The notes under the pieces were generated by a model. The model saw only the letters and a list, made by a program, of their open reading frames with translations, did not search any database and had not been told where the DNA came from. A stretch of DNA of 64,000 nt. Origin: Megaustenia siamemsis. Taxonomy: Eukaryota > Mollusca > Gastropoda > Stylommatophora > Ariophantidae. This document shows positions 1-10,624 of the stretch, piece by piece (the stretch's first letter is position 1; each line of letters opens with the position of its first letter). The position numbers were made by a program, and so were the translations under genes. Location: NCBI GenBank assembly GCA_032433765.1, contig JAVIAB010000049.1, positions 22,181,903 through 22,245,902 of the forward strand, written 5' to 3'.

Positions 1-139
1 CTTGTTTGATCATTTCTTATTTCTTTTCCCGAGTGTTGTAAACATATCTTCTCCTCTGATATGATTCGCTGATCAATCGCCTCGGAAGTTTCCCTCCATT
101 ATAATTTGCATTTATTATTATTTGTCTCATGTATTACTA

Positions 140-362
140 GGGAACATGATTAGCAAGTGTTGTAAAGTATTACTAAACAAACTCCACATGGTGTTGTAAA
201 GTATTACTCAAGATATGTACATAGCCATGTAAATAAAATCCAAAAATAGTTCAAGACTATTACTAAATCAAATTCACATACAGCTATCAATTGTTACTAA
301 ATCAAATTCACATACAGCTGTAAATTGTTATTAAATCAAATTCGCATGAAACTGTAAATTAT
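140..362. repeat. 34-bp degenerate tandem repeat
   Basis: A unit of about 34 bp recurs. The last three copies are clearest, with TACTAAA/TATTAAA landmarks at 261, 295 and 329. Looser copies reach back to about 140 through the phrase GTGTTGTAAAGTATTACT. It abuts the 5'-truncated LINE-A copy. No coding signal is seen here or in bases 1-140. Confidence 0.7.
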
Positions 363-371
363 TAATTAACA

Positions 372-799
372 AGTAATTTGTCATTCTATGACACACTGAA
401 TGAAACTGTTACCAAGATTGATGAAAGCGACGACATGTTAGTGATGGGAGATTTTAATGGAAGGCTTGGGAAACGCAACAGCGAGAACAGTGATATCTTG
501 GAACACTTTGACTATAAAACAGCTGAAATAAACGAAAATGGAAGCAGACTGTTGGAAATATATAATCAAATATGATTTATTTGTCACCAACACATTCTTC
601 AAACACAGAGAGTCGCATTTATACACCTTCTACAGATGTAATGACGCAACATGCAGAAGCCAGATAGATTTGTTACTATCAAGAATACAGAACAAGAAAC
701 GAGTAACTGACAGCAGAGCTATCCCTAATATCACAGATGACACGGACCACAAAATGGTTATTATTACACTCAGACAGTCAAAAACAATGAGTAGGTTAT
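372..799 (+). mobile_element. LINE-A copy 1, endonuclease C-terminal half (pseudogene)
   Basis: Two overlapping frames (378-575 and 538-792) give the C-terminal half of an apurinic-like (EEP) endonuclease of a non-LTR retrotransposon. GDFNGRLG carries the conserved Asp and Asn, QIDLLLS follows, and TDHKMV matches the terminal S/T-D-H motif. A frameshift lies near 560. The N-terminal half of the domain is missing, so the copy is 5'-truncated. The endonuclease would nick target DNA for target-primed reverse transcription. The reading resumes after R1 at 1130, so R1 interrupted an already integrated LINE. Confidence 0.8.
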
Positions 800-1129
800 T
801 TGGTTATGGAAAGCTCCGGTATCACAGCAAACGAATTAAAAGCCATAATTGCTCAACCGCCCGTGCCAGTGGAATCATCCGAATTAATATCTCATCTTCC
901 AAACAAAGAAAGGTAACTGTAGTCCCATTCGTAGCACTCTCAGCACACGCCACAGGACATAAGACGAAACTCCGCAGAAAGTGAACACGGCCAACTGTTC
1001 CCTGTCATACGATATCATCATTCATCGTAAACAATTGGAATATCGAAACATGATCAAAACGGATGAGACACACAGCTCACGGTGTGCACAGAGCACTTAA
1101 CTCAGTAGCTCCTGCAACAAGCCGGACTT
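800..1129. mobile_element. R1 dispersed repeat, copy 1 (inserted in LINE-A)
   Basis: 330 bp from TTGGTTATGGAA to CAAGCCGGACTT, nearly identical in length and sequence to 40654-40983. It sits between the endonuclease end and the linker of LINE-A, so it is a mobile or retroposed unit. No convincing target-site duplication, terminal inverted repeat or RNA polymerase III promoter was found, so its class is unknown. Confidence 0.75.
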
Positions 1130-2124
1130 TAAAAAAACCCTGACAAGATACGCAAACAAACAAATGAAGCTAAACAAACAGAAAATAAAAATAAATCAAT
1201 TAAAAGATCAAGAAACAAGGAAAACCCTAGAAGAAAAACTAACAGAGGAATTCACGAAACTCCCTAGCGAAGTATGCACAGTAGAAGAAGAGTTGAAACA
1301 ATTTAAGGAAACAGTAAAAAACATCTCTAAAACAGTTTGTGGAACGAAGCTAAGAACAAGAGAAGGGAAAAAGAGCACCCTGTGGTGGAACGAAACAATC
1401 AGAGAAGCAATTAAAGAAAATAAGAAAGTGTTTAAAAATTAGAGGGAGAATAATAATCTTGAAAAATATGAAAAATATGCCTTAGTTCGAAAAAAGAGTT
1501 AAAATTTTGATCAAAGACGCTAAGCAAAAGAATTGGACAGAATTCAGACAAAATATGAGCAGGGACTTCAAGACAGCCACAAGAGATTTCTACAAATAGT
1601 AAAAGCCACAAGAGGGAGAGAAGAAAACTATGATCCTACTGAGCTCATAAATGACAAAGTCGGACAGCCAATATCAAATAACCAACGTATGCAACAGAGA
1701 TGGAAAGAATATTGTAAAGACCTATTAAACATAACAACTACCAATAAGGCATCAAAAACCAAGCTAGAACTCACAAATACTTAACCCAACATCATGAAAG
1801 TAGAAATAGAAGAAGTAATCAAATATGCACCAAGAAATAAAGCACCGGGGATCTCGATAACAAACCAATATAAATAATAGCAGCAGCAGGAGAAACAGGA
1901 GTGACATGGCTACACTGAATATTTAATGCAGCATGGCACCAACAGCAAACGGCAGAAGACTGGCAACAGGCAATAATCATACCAATATGGAAAAAGAAAG
2001 GTGGCAAAAGAGATTGCAACCAATATAGAGGTATATCTCTTCTCAGCCATGTAGGAAAGTTAATGCTCCAAAATCTACAGTTAAGCGATTCTCAGATGGG
2101 GTTCCGAAAAAAAACAGAATATGT
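1130..2124 (+). mobile_element. LINE-A copy 1, linker and N-terminal RT (pseudogene)
   Basis: Resumes LINE-A after R1. Frames at 1164-1442 and 1533-1784 give the Lys/Glu-rich linker between endonuclease and RT, including a WWNETIREAIKE motif. Around 1800-2100 a frameshifted RT start is readable: NKAPG near 1840, then IPIWKKKGG, CNQYRGISLLSHVGK (about 1985-2055) and DSQMGFRK just before the break. Several stops and frameshifts make it non-functional. It is cut at 2124 by an inserted LINE-G derivative; the 11-bp duplication ACAGAATATGT occurs at 2114-2124 and 2713-2723. Confidence 0.85.
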
Positions 2125-2712
2125 CTCTTCTTCTCCCTTTTTAGCTCCCAGTGGAGTATAGGTCTTCAACAAACACTTTCCAAGTCGTTCTGTTTTTTGC
2201 CATTCTTTTAAGATTATTCCATGTCTTCCCCATCATCTTCATCTCTGCTTCTATCTGTCTTCCAAGAATTCCTTGGTCTTCCTCTTTGTCTTTTCCCCTG
2301 GGGATTCCAAAAAGGGCCTGTTGTGCAATACTCTCAGTTGGCTTTTGACATTTCTGCTGCTACCTGTGCAGCTTTTCCTTGTTCGTTTAGAGTACGAACA
2401 TTCCAGGTGTCAATTCTGGAGAATTTCCTGTTAGACAAAGGGTGAGTCGGCAACCCGGACTCATTGCGGCTTTCTCCTGCTTGCGTCATATGTCTCTTAG
2501 ACAGAGAGTCCTTCTCTTTCCTGGCTGGCGGATTAACTTTTTCTTTCTTTGACTTGTTCATGTTTGTGAAGTTTTTTCGGCTTATTTTTTTTACAGTATG
2601 GGATAGCCAGTCCCATGCTCAACCCTCCTTTCTCGTCTCTTACAAACATGCCTGGTAGGGTACAGCGCCACTATTCTTTACTAATCTTTCGGGTCCCGGC
2701 AGCGCACGGGCC
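2125..2712 (-). mobile_element. LINE-G derivative 1: 5' leader joined to 3' end
   Basis: Minus-strand element of 588 bp flanked by an exact 11-bp duplication. High coordinates (2345-2712) are the family's 5' leader and start of the endonuclease (frame 2334-2561, ending in DTWNVRTLNEQGKAAQ, the usual endonuclease beginning). Low coordinates (2125-2344) are the 3' coding end (LKRMAKNRTTWKVF type) also seen at 35125 and 46100. The whole endonuclease core and RT are absent. Having both ends and an intact duplication suggests that the deleted form itself transposed, using another element's machinery. Confidence 0.8.
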
Positions 2713-3868
2713 ACAGAATATGTACTGACGCTCTATTCATTTTAAAACAGCGAGCAGAAAAGATGACAGAACACAAGCAAAATTTGTACATAGCCTTCAT
2801 TGACCAGAAAAAAGCATTCGGCAGAGTAAACAGAGAACAACTGTGGGAGATACTAACAACATACGGCGTAAGCCAACATCTAACCAACCTAATTAAAAGT
2901 CTCTACATCAACAGCTGCTGCACAGTCAGAACAGCAGCAGGCTACACAGACCACTTCGAAGTTAGATCAGGTGTAAGACAGTGGTGCTTACTATCCCGCC
3001 CTACTGTTTATTACATACATGGACCATATATGCAAGTTAGGCAACCCATCAGAGACAGAGGAGATCAACGAGCTTTTATTTGCAGACGACCAGGCACTAA
3101 TACATGAAACAATAGAAGACCTACAAGAACACTTAAACAAACTCAACATCTCACGCACAAAATACAACATGAAAATCAACAAAACAGAAGTCATGAATAT
3201 CGCAAAAGAAAAACAGAACATCAACATAACTATAGACGGCAGACAACTAAAACATGTAGAGAAATTAAAATACCTAGGAAGTCTAGTGACAAACGATAAT
3301 TATCAAACAGCAGAGATAGAATCAAGATGCAACAAAGCTTGCCAAATCATTGGACAGTTATCACCACTATTGTCCAACAAGGAAATAACTCTGGAGGCAA
3401 AACGAGCACTCTACAATACAATCTTCATCCCAACGTTGTGCTACCAATGCCAGACCTGGACCCTAGATGCAAGAACAATAAGAAAGATAGCCTCTACTGA
3501 GATGAAATGTGTTAGACGAATGACAGGAAACAGTCTGAGAGATAAGATCAGAAATGAAGAATTGAGGAAAAGCTAGGAATTGTCCCCGCCATAGAATATA
3601 TAAAGAAACAACAGATACAATGTTTTGGGACAAGGCAGAGTGATCAAAACACGACACAACAAGCCTTCAATAAACGTTGCAAGAATACCAGAACCAACGG
3701 TCGACCACGAAAAATATGGATCGATAGAATATTTGAATCACTAGGAAACAACAGCAGCAGAAGCGAACAGAAGAGCAAAAGACAGCAAATTTATTTCTCC
3801 CCTCGACGCTGAAAGGCAAACGAGGAAGAACAGAAGAAGAAGACCAAGAAGAAAAAGATTATTTAAGA
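2713..3868 (+). mobile_element. LINE-A copy 1, RT C-terminal part and 3' end
   Basis: Continues LINE-A after LINE-G. Frame 2763-3000 has RT motif A (LYIAFIDQKKAFGRVNRE; consensus Phe-Asp is changed to Phe-Gly) and motif B (VRSGVRQWCLLS). Frame 3019-3576 has LLFADDQAL, the metal-binding FADD motif, then the thumb and connection region (KYLGSLVTND, MKCVRRMTGNSLRDKIRNEE). After a frameshift the C-terminus ends with PRKIWIDRIFESLGN and the tail GAAGAACAGAAGAAGAAG at about 3828. This is the best-preserved LINE-A 3' half and the reference for the other copies. Confidence 0.9.
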
Positions 3869-3885
3869 CTGTTGTGTCGAAAACT

Positions 3886-4250
3886 GCCCATTAATCTCTA
3901 TTATCTTTTAGCCTCTTTCTCTGTCCACCTCTCTTTTCTCCTATCACAGATCCCAACATAATGGTCTTTACTTGACCTTTCTTTATTATATTGGAAATTA
4001 GCTCTCTTTTTGCTTTGGCCTCTTTCAGAACGTTTTCATTACTCTTCTTAGCTGTCCATGTTATTCTCAAAATTCTTCTGTAAAACCACATTTCTACAGA
4101 CTCCAGTGATTTTCTTGTCTGTTGTCCTATTGTCCGTGATTCGCATCCATATGTTAAGACTGGCTCTACATAACATTTAAGAACTCTTTTTCTTGTTTCA
4201 ATTATCAAAAATGGATTGCATAGTATCTTTCTCATTTTTTGGAAAGCTGC
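3886..4250 (-). mobile_element. LINE-B fragment, C-terminal part
   Basis: Minus frame 3891-4235 reads MRKILCNPFLIIETRKRVLKC, CYVEPVLTYGCES and VEMWFYRRILRITWTAKKSNE, the post-RT region of LINE-B. Its last 30 residues diverge from other B copies. 5'-truncated near 4250. Confidence 0.85.
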
Positions 4251-4254
4251 TTTT

Positions 4255-4395
4255 GGCTACTCCATTTTACATCTCACTCTTTTCTCTTCTAAGTTTTTGC
4301 CTTAGCACAGTCTCAAATGATGTTATACCATTTCTAATACATGCTCTCCATGATGTGCGATTACTTGCCAGATGTTCCCAGTCATTTTCACAGAT
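4255..4395 (-). mobile_element. LINE-K C-terminal fragment
   Basis: The minus strand encodes a broken GIxSFETVLRQKLEEKR-like stretch typical of the extreme C-terminus of some non-LTR elements. About 45 bp (around 4285-4335) match the better copy at 35696-35735. Stops interrupt it. Confidence 0.5.
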
Positions 4396-4435
4396 GGAGA
4401 TTCATCATTCAGAGATGATTTACAGATATTTCTAT

Positions 4436-4596
4436 TGTTATTGGGTTATTTGCGGGTCATCATCATTGCACTCCGAACATGTCCATAGGTGCTCAGATCC
4501 CCTCCTCAGCAATTCCCTCAGTGTCCAGCGACTGACGACTCCAGTTCTATGTTGGTTGATAAATCTTCTTACACGGCCACTAAGTTTCTCATTTCT
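4436..4596 (-). mobile_element. LINE-E 3' end, 5'-truncated insertion
   Basis: The minus strand encodes the C-terminus of LINE-E (SGRVRRFINQHRTGVVSRW ... WTCSECNDDDPQITQ). It is flanked by the 11-bp repeat GATATTTCTAT at 4425-4435 and 4597-4607, a target-site duplication. Only about 160 bp inserted, a strongly 5'-truncated retrotransposition event. Confidence 0.85.
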
Positions 4597-4689
4597 GATA
4601 TTTCTATATCGTAGTTTAGTTCCGCTGATTTGTTTTTTTTTTCCGTGTTTACTACCCACATAACTAATGCTGGTAAGTTGATCAAGAAG

Positions 4690-4870
4690 TATTGTAATTA
4701 GCAAAAACGAATAAACGAAATCGAAAATATCAGTTTTGTAAACACGAACACGCAGGGAAAAAAATATTGTAATTAGCAAAATTAAATAAGAGATATAGGA
4801 AACATAACATCGACGTTGACAACTCGCAGGCACAGAAAAACAAGAAAATATTATAATTAACAAAAATAAA
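4690..4870. repeat. Degenerate about 78-bp repeat, A/T rich
   Basis: The phrase TATTGTAATTAGCAAAA recurs with changes near 4693, 4769 and 4850, and once more weakly near 5068. Intervening sequence is A/T rich without coding features. Confidence 0.45.
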
Positions 4871-4873
4871 TAG

Positions 4874-4945
4874 GTTCTCTCTCTCTCTCTCTCTATTTCT
4901 CTCTCTTTCTCTCTCTCTTTTTCTCTTTCTATCTTTCTCCATCTT
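4874..4945. repeat. CT-rich simple repeat
   Basis: Imperfect (TCTC)n run with TTTCTC interruptions. The bases that follow, 4946-5225, show nothing assignable. Confidence 0.8.
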
Positions 4946-5225
4946 AATCTTTATCCACATTCTCTTATACCCGTTCGGGTGCCGAGGGAGATGCAAATTT
5001 CTAGATAACAAAATAAGCCAAACCGAATATATCCAATTTTGCAATCACGTACACGCATTGAACCATTTTTAATTAGTAAAATCAAACATAAAACAAATAA
5101 ACAAACAAACAAACGTATGATCGATTTAACACAATTGTGTTTATGGAAGAAACACATACACAAATTAACACACATAAACATTAATCTGCTTTATACCCAG
5201 ATTTGGCTGAGAGATTGTTTCTTCT

Positions 5226-6125
5226 TTTCTCTTTTCACTGATACCTAAAAGGTGTCGTGGTTTATATCATTTGTTGTTCTTGAGCTGCTCGAACCTTCTG
5301 AAATAGTGATTTTCCTTTGTTGTTACATGTCTCTGTCACTGCATCTATCCATCTTCTTTTCTCTTTCTCACTGATACCTAAAAGGTGTCGTGGTTTATAT
5401 CATTTGTTGTTCTTGAGCTGCTCGAACTGTCTGAATTAGTGATTTTCCTTTGTTGTTACATGTCTCTGTCACTGCATCTATCCATCTTCTTCTTTTCTCT
5501 TTTCACTGATACCTAAAAGGTGTCGTGGTTTATATCATTTGTCGTTCTTGAGCTACTCGAACTGTCTGAATTAGAGATTTTCCTTTGTTGTCACTGCATC
5601 TATCCATCTTCTTCTTTTCTCTTTCTCACTGATACCTAAAATGTGTCGTGGTTTATATCATTTGTCGTTCTTGAGCTGCTCGAACTGTCTGATTTAGTGA
5701 TTTTTCCATTGCTGTTACATGTCTCTATCATTGCATCTATCCATCTTCTTTTCTATTTCTCACTGATACCTAAAAGGTGTCGTGGTTTATATCATTTGTC
5801 GTTTTTGAGCTGCTCGAACTGTCTGAATTAGTGATTTTCCTTTGTTGTTACATGTCTCTGTCACTGCATCTATCCATCTTCTTCTGGGTCTTCCTCTTGG
5901 TCTTTTTCCATGCATTCTCGAGAAGAACGCCCTTGGTGGTTGGTAATTGGTGAGGATTCATTCTGCCCAGGTGAGCAAACCATTAAGTTGTTGTTGTTCT
6001 ATATTTTCTTGGCAGGGTTTTGTTCCTACCATTTTTCTTATGGTTTCATTTTGTATTCTATCTATTATTGTGCTGTTTGTCACTTTTCTCAAGCATCGCA
6101 TCTCACATGTATTGATCTTTCTTAA
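5226..6125 (-). mobile_element. LINE-H 3' part with amplified 3' end
   Basis: On the minus strand, 6125 down to 5890 encodes a LINE C-terminus (MRCLRK, NETIRKMVGTKPCQE, FFSRMHGKRPRGRPRRRWID). From 5890 down, the last coding and 3' untranslated part (WIDAVTETCNNKGKSLIQTV) is repeated in tandem. No RT catalytic motif is present, so the copy is 5'-truncated. A second copy with the same architecture lies at 29845-30590. Confidence 0.8.
5236..5890. repeat. About 134-bp tandem repeat, 5 copies (LINE-H 3' end)
   Basis: The landmark GATACCTAAAA occurs at 5240, 5373, 5508, 5631 and 5765, giving periods of 133, 135, 123 and 134. The short period reflects a deletion in one copy. Each unit contains the WIDAVTET-coding sequence in reverse and a pyrimidine-rich spacer. 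Confidence 0.9.
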
Positions 6126-6409
6126 ATGATTGTTTTATAAGAAACACAATAAAAGGTGCCAGCACTGTGTCTATAAATCATTATTGTTCTTCATTCTGAG
6201 GATGCTTCGACGTCACCCTGATCACGTGACTTATGAACAAAATAAGACCTCGCGTATTGTGCTTGCATTATTTTAGGTAAGAGGAAAATAATTTCAGCGC
6301 TGCGGTCACCTGCTTCTGCTCCGCGCCGACCAAATCCCCTCCTGTGTCCCATTTGACTTAGTCATATACTCGCTGGGAGCTTTTGGATCTTGCCTCAATC
6401 CAGTCTCGC

Positions 6410-6414
<5 letters not shown>

Positions 6415-6463
<49 letters not shown>
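6415..6463. repeat. (AT)n microsatellite
   Basis: About 24 uninterrupted AT dinucleotides. Upstream, 6126-6414 holds nothing recognised. Confidence 0.95.
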
Positions 6464-6469
<6 letters not shown>

Positions 6470-6507
6470 TATTCTTTCTATAATATATTATATTGTTTCT
6501 TCGTAAT

Positions 6508-6752
6508 ATTCATATTAGGAAGAAACAATCATCATCATTTTTTGGCCATGTAATGAGAAAAGAACAACTGGAATATATTGTAACAACAGGAAAAATTGAG
6601 GGACGAAGAGATAGAAGGAAGCAAAGAGAGAAAATACCAGACAGCTTAAGATAATGGCTTGGCAGAAGGTCAACAACAGAAATGATAAGAACTGTCGAGA
6701 TCGAAAGTTGTGGAGAGACATGATCACCTAGGCCAGTAGACCCGGTACTTTG
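6508..6752 (+). mobile_element. LINE-B 3' end
   Basis: Plus-strand nucleotide match to the end of LINE-B: FFGHVMRKEQLEYIVTTGK, EGRRDR, then CRDRKLWRDMIT and the end CCCGGTACTT. Frame is broken by small indels. 5'-truncated beside the AT repeat. Confidence 0.85.
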
Positions 6753-6765
6753 ATTACTAATATTA

Positions 6766-6813
6766 AAAACAGAAACCTTGTGTGCTAAAGTGGCACATAT
6801 TGCAGAGATCACT
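6766..6813 (+). repeat. 48-bp dispersed repeat, copy 1
   Basis: Matches the reverse complement of 44135-44185 with few differences (TGGCACATATTGCAGAGATC core). Class unknown. Confidence 0.6.
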
Positions 6814-7252
6814 GCTTCTAAAATCTATGGCTCTATTTCCATAACAACACTTTTACAATGACAGCTTGCCAAGCCATCGATCAACCTCCTTAATTATCTG
6901 CTGAAGTATAAATAAAACACAGGTAAGGTATCTCTCCTCGCATTGCAAGTAGTATGGGAGAAGATCGTGTTCTGGAACGTATTTTCCCGTGTCCACGGCA
7001 TATTGTTAAGCGATGCGGTCGACATTGATATATATATATATATATCATCGTGCTGTTTTTGAGTAGCTGGTTGCCTTCCCTTGCGTTCACTAACTTAGAC
7101 TGGTTCGTCTTCATTCTAGTGTTTCTGCGAATAGATGACGTGTTATTTGGACAGTTCTATTCACGAAACCTAGTGCAATCAGTCAGCTATAAGTCCCTGA
7201 CAACTCTGGTACAAACAGGCGCTCCTTTTATTAAAGTGTAAATTCATAAAAT

Positions 7253-7325
7253 TGGGAGCCGTGATATCTCAGTTTTTAACGAACTGGACAACTAAGGACA
7301 GCGAATCAATTCAGAGGAAGCGGTA
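7253..7325 (+). mobile_element. Degenerate SINE1-like tRNA head
   Basis: GGGAGCCGTGATATCTCAG followed by GAACTGGACAACTAAGGAC resembles the SINE1 head (GAGCCGCGATAGCTCAG ... GAACTGGACTACAAAGGAC). The B box is not recognisable. Probably an old remnant. Confidence 0.4.
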
Positions 7326-7379
7326 TGTTTACAGCACTTGGAAAAAATGACAAATAATCAACAACAGAAAAAATATGAA

Positions 7380-7475
7380 CCAAAGCAGGATCGAACCCGT
7401 ACTCAATGGCACAGCGCCTTGCCACGAAAAGCCAAACGCTAGGGAATACTGCCACTCAGCTAACACTGCTATAGC
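7380..7475 (-). mobile_element. tRNA-like SINE remnant
   Basis: On the minus strand an A-box-like TAGCTGAGTGGCAG is followed by a B-box-like GGTTCGATCC, as in tRNA-derived SINEs. The spacing is long and no cloverleaf acceptor stem closes, so it is not called a tRNA gene. A GAAACGT-containing inverted motif follows at 7576-7620. Confidence 0.45.
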
Positions 7476-7489
7476 ACTCTATAATAATA

Positions 7490-8320
7490 TTCATTTATTA
7501 TTTGTCTCCACAACTAAGGGCAAGATTTCGGGTTCAATCCTGATTGACGGTTCCCAACAAAACAAAAACAGAGCAACGTTTCGGTTTAATAGGCCTTCAT
7601 CTGGATGCGCCGAAACGTCGATCTACTTTTGTTTTATTCCTTACCTACGTAAAGCTGAAACCATACCACCTTCTCCTTGTTTATGTTGAAATGTCCCTCA
7701 TTTTATGAACCCACATCACGGCAGACATACAACGCCATGCCTGGTCCACGTACACTTAAAATAACTGCCCCAATAAACCCTAACACGATAATTGAAATGG
7801 AGTTCAATTGGAAGCTACAGAAAACTAGGTACGTCATTTCAAACATGGATTAATTTTATTTAGTGAGTGACTTCAGTCTAAATTACATTTATAACTCTAG
7901 GCGAATTAGTTATTGTGGAAGATTGCCCTCTGCTGAGCCACAATGAACTGGCCAGATAAAGGGCCATGATAGTTTGTGACGACACAAATGAAATTAGACA
8001 ACGACGTGTAAAATTGATAGGATAGAGTTTTCCAGTTCACTTAATTTTTGCAGAACTAGAGGTTCTATTTAAAGCTTGTTTGAGCGCAAATCTATCGTAG
8101 TTTGAACGTAATCAGCACATTTAAGTCAAGCGAACGTTTCTATTTTCTTCTATTTCATGGCATGTAAAATAATCGCAACGCTAGAGGACTCCACGATACA
8201 AGGCTTTGATGGAAATGTGTGGGTCATTACTCAAGAGATGAAACACTATCTACAGATTTTAATTGATCTTAAACATTGTGTGCATAAACCAGAAAATAAA
8301 TCTACACAATTTTAAATTAA
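7490..8320. other. Unassigned sequence
   Basis: No coding region, tandem repeat or repeat family shared with the rest of the window was recognised, apart from the short motif at 7576-7620. Frames are short and low in complexity. Confidence 0.5.
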
Positions 8321-8325
8321 ACAGG

Positions 8326-8585
8326 GACATCATCCGTGAGTGCCCTATCCGCGTTGAAGGTTGGCTACCATGGATCGCTATTCTGCTCATTCTCTTATTT
8401 TTATAATGCAGGTTGTCATAGGTTTGCTTGTCCATGTTTTGATGTTAATCATTCATATTAGACTTGGTCTGCATTTGCCTCTTTTACCTTGTAAATTCCC
8501 TCCCAAGATTACTTTTTGTAGGCTGCTGTGACTTTTAACATTGCCCTAATGATCTCATTTGTTTTGTTTGAATTTTGTTTAGAAG
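8326..8585 (-). mobile_element. LINE-D 3' end
   Basis: Minus-strand match to the LINE-D terminus: the GATGATG-type tail at 8326, then the region encoding VEWRSM..N and RPR.TWTSNIK, seen here in decayed form. Identity fades upstream of 8585. Bases 8586-8960 are unassigned. Confidence 0.75.
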
Positions 8586-8961
8586 TCGAAGATCTTTCTT
8601 CTCAGTTAGAATTTCTCTCCATGGCTTTCTTTGGAATAACATGTGATGATGCTCCAATCTCTTTCACTTCAATCAGGTCAGCTATATTTGTCTTTCATGC
8701 ATCTCATGTACTGAATATGCCTTTTGTGTACCACACACTTTGTTGTTTAGACATTCTGAGCCGTTGATCATTTCTGATTCTTTCCGCCCCATCTACCGTC
8801 ACAGACTTTCTACATTCGGGATGGACACTCGTGGTAGGCGCCATTGTTGTTAATATAGATGTTTACCTGTCAAACCGCGAATACACGTTGGCCTATCAAT
8901 TATAGGTAACCAGGCCCACACAAGAAGAATTAAATAATGTTCTGTTGAAATATCGATAAAG

Positions 8962-9236
8962 TTCACAGTCCATCCGCTAATCAGAAATAAACATTACAAC
9001 AACGGGGAATATCAGTACATTAGTCCATCCGTTAATCAGAAATAAACATAATAACAACGGGGAATATCAGTACATTAGTCCATCCGCTAATCAGAAGTAA
9101 ACATAACAACAACGGGGAATATCAGTACATTAGTCCATCCGCTAATCAGAAATAAACATAATAACAACGGGGAATATCAGTACATTAGTCCATCCGCTAA
9201 TCAGAAGTAAACATAACGGGGAATATCAGTACGTTA
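8962..9236. repeat. 55-bp tandem repeat, 5 copies
   Basis: CATCCGCTAATCAGAA starts at 8971, 9026, 9081, 9136 and 9191, an exact 55-bp period; the last copy is shortened. Variants AAATAAACATAATAAC and AAGTAAACATAACAAC alternate in copies 2-5, hinting at a 110-bp higher-order unit. Confidence 0.95.
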
Positions 9237-9454
9237 TTTCCCAATTAAACTGTCACACAAATCATTTAAACACATCAACAAGAGACGAGTCAGAAAAAAA
9301 ACTATCAACATGCAGCCACCATGACACCTGGCAGGAGATTAGTAGTTAGAGAGAGTTAGAGAACGGCTGTTTTACACACAAAACAGAGAAACGTACTTCC
9401 CACTGCGAAGATGAAGACCGTATATACTGCACCACTTTTCTATAAACTAAATGC

Positions 9455-10624
9455 CTCAAAGAATCAATGCAACAAACATCAAAAGAGTTCATACCACCAG
9501 TGAGGACAAATTCAAGAATGACATGGATAACAGATGACATTTTGAAGCTAATGGATACAAGAAGAAGAAATAAAGAAAATAAAGATGAGTATAAGAGATT
9601 AAATAAAGAAATTGTAATAAAATGCAATGAAGCAAAAGAAGCATGGTTAAAGAGATATGCAAAGAGAATGAAATGCAACAAAAAGGAGATGCTAAAGCTA
9701 TATACAAACATATTGAAGAATTAACCGGAAGAAAAACGCAAAAAAAAACTGGATGTTTAAAATCAAAGGAAGGAGAACTGTTGATTAAGCAAGAGAGCAT
9801 AGGGGAACGATGGACAGAATACATTAAAGATCTTTATAATGATAAACGAACGGAAGTAAATATTAAGGATAATGGAGAAGGACCAGAAATACTCAGAGAA
9901 GAAGTGGAAGACGCCTTGCGCAATATGAAAGCAGGCAAAGCTCCTGGACCAGATAATCTAACTAAAGAAGAGATTGAAGCCATGGGTGATTTTGGAATAG
10001 GAATAATAACAAAAATATTGAATGATATCTACAACAGCGGATATATACCAGACGACATGCTCAAATCAATATTCATAGCCCTACCAAAGAAATCGGGTGC
10101 GATTGAATGCGGTGATCATCGCACAATAAGCCTTATGAGTCACATGACTAAGATATTACTAAGAATCATCATGCGAAGAGTGCGAAACAAAATCAGTCCA
10201 GAAATTAGCGATGAACAGTGTGGTTTTTTTAGAGATAAAGGAACAAGCAATGCCATTTATATCATAAGATCTTTACCAGAAAGAGCCATAGAGGTGAAAA
10301 CAGTTTTATACCTATGTTTCATAGATTATACCAAAGGATTTGACAAAGTAAAGGGCCAAGAAATAATCAAAATTTTAGAAAGTATAAACGTAGACAGCGA
10401 AGATCTAAGAATAATAAAGAACATGTACTGGCAACAAACAGCGGCCATAAGAACTGGAAATCCAATTGGGAATGTTTCAAGAAATAAAACAGGGTTTTAG
10501 ACAAGGTTGTATGCTGTCACCAGATTTGTTTAATATTTATAGTGAGATTATTTTAAGATCAATAATGGGCATGCCTGGAATAACAGTTGGAGGTCATAAT
10601 ATAAATAATCAAAGGTATGCTGAT
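9455..10624 (+). mobile_element. LINE-B best copy, linker and RT up to motif C
   Basis: Frames 9467-9724 and 9643-10500 encode the linker and RT of a non-LTR element. KAGKAPGPDNLTKEEIEAMG opens the RT, then HRTISLMSHMTKILLRI, EQCGFFRDKG and motif A (LCFIDYTKGFDKV). After a frameshift at about 10490 comes motif B (GFRQGCMLSPDLFNIY). Motif C (RYADD) is split at 10624 by a SINE1. The endonuclease is missing. The 13-bp target AAGGTATGCTGAT is duplicated at 10612-10624 and 11191-11203, so the SINE landed inside the codons of the catalytic motif. Confidence 0.9.

Noticed and set aside
8962..9236. CRISPR array (regular 55-bp repeats; also 19030-20172 and 13951-14440)
   Set aside because: Units are contiguous tandem repeats without unique spacers, in a eukaryotic context without cas genes.
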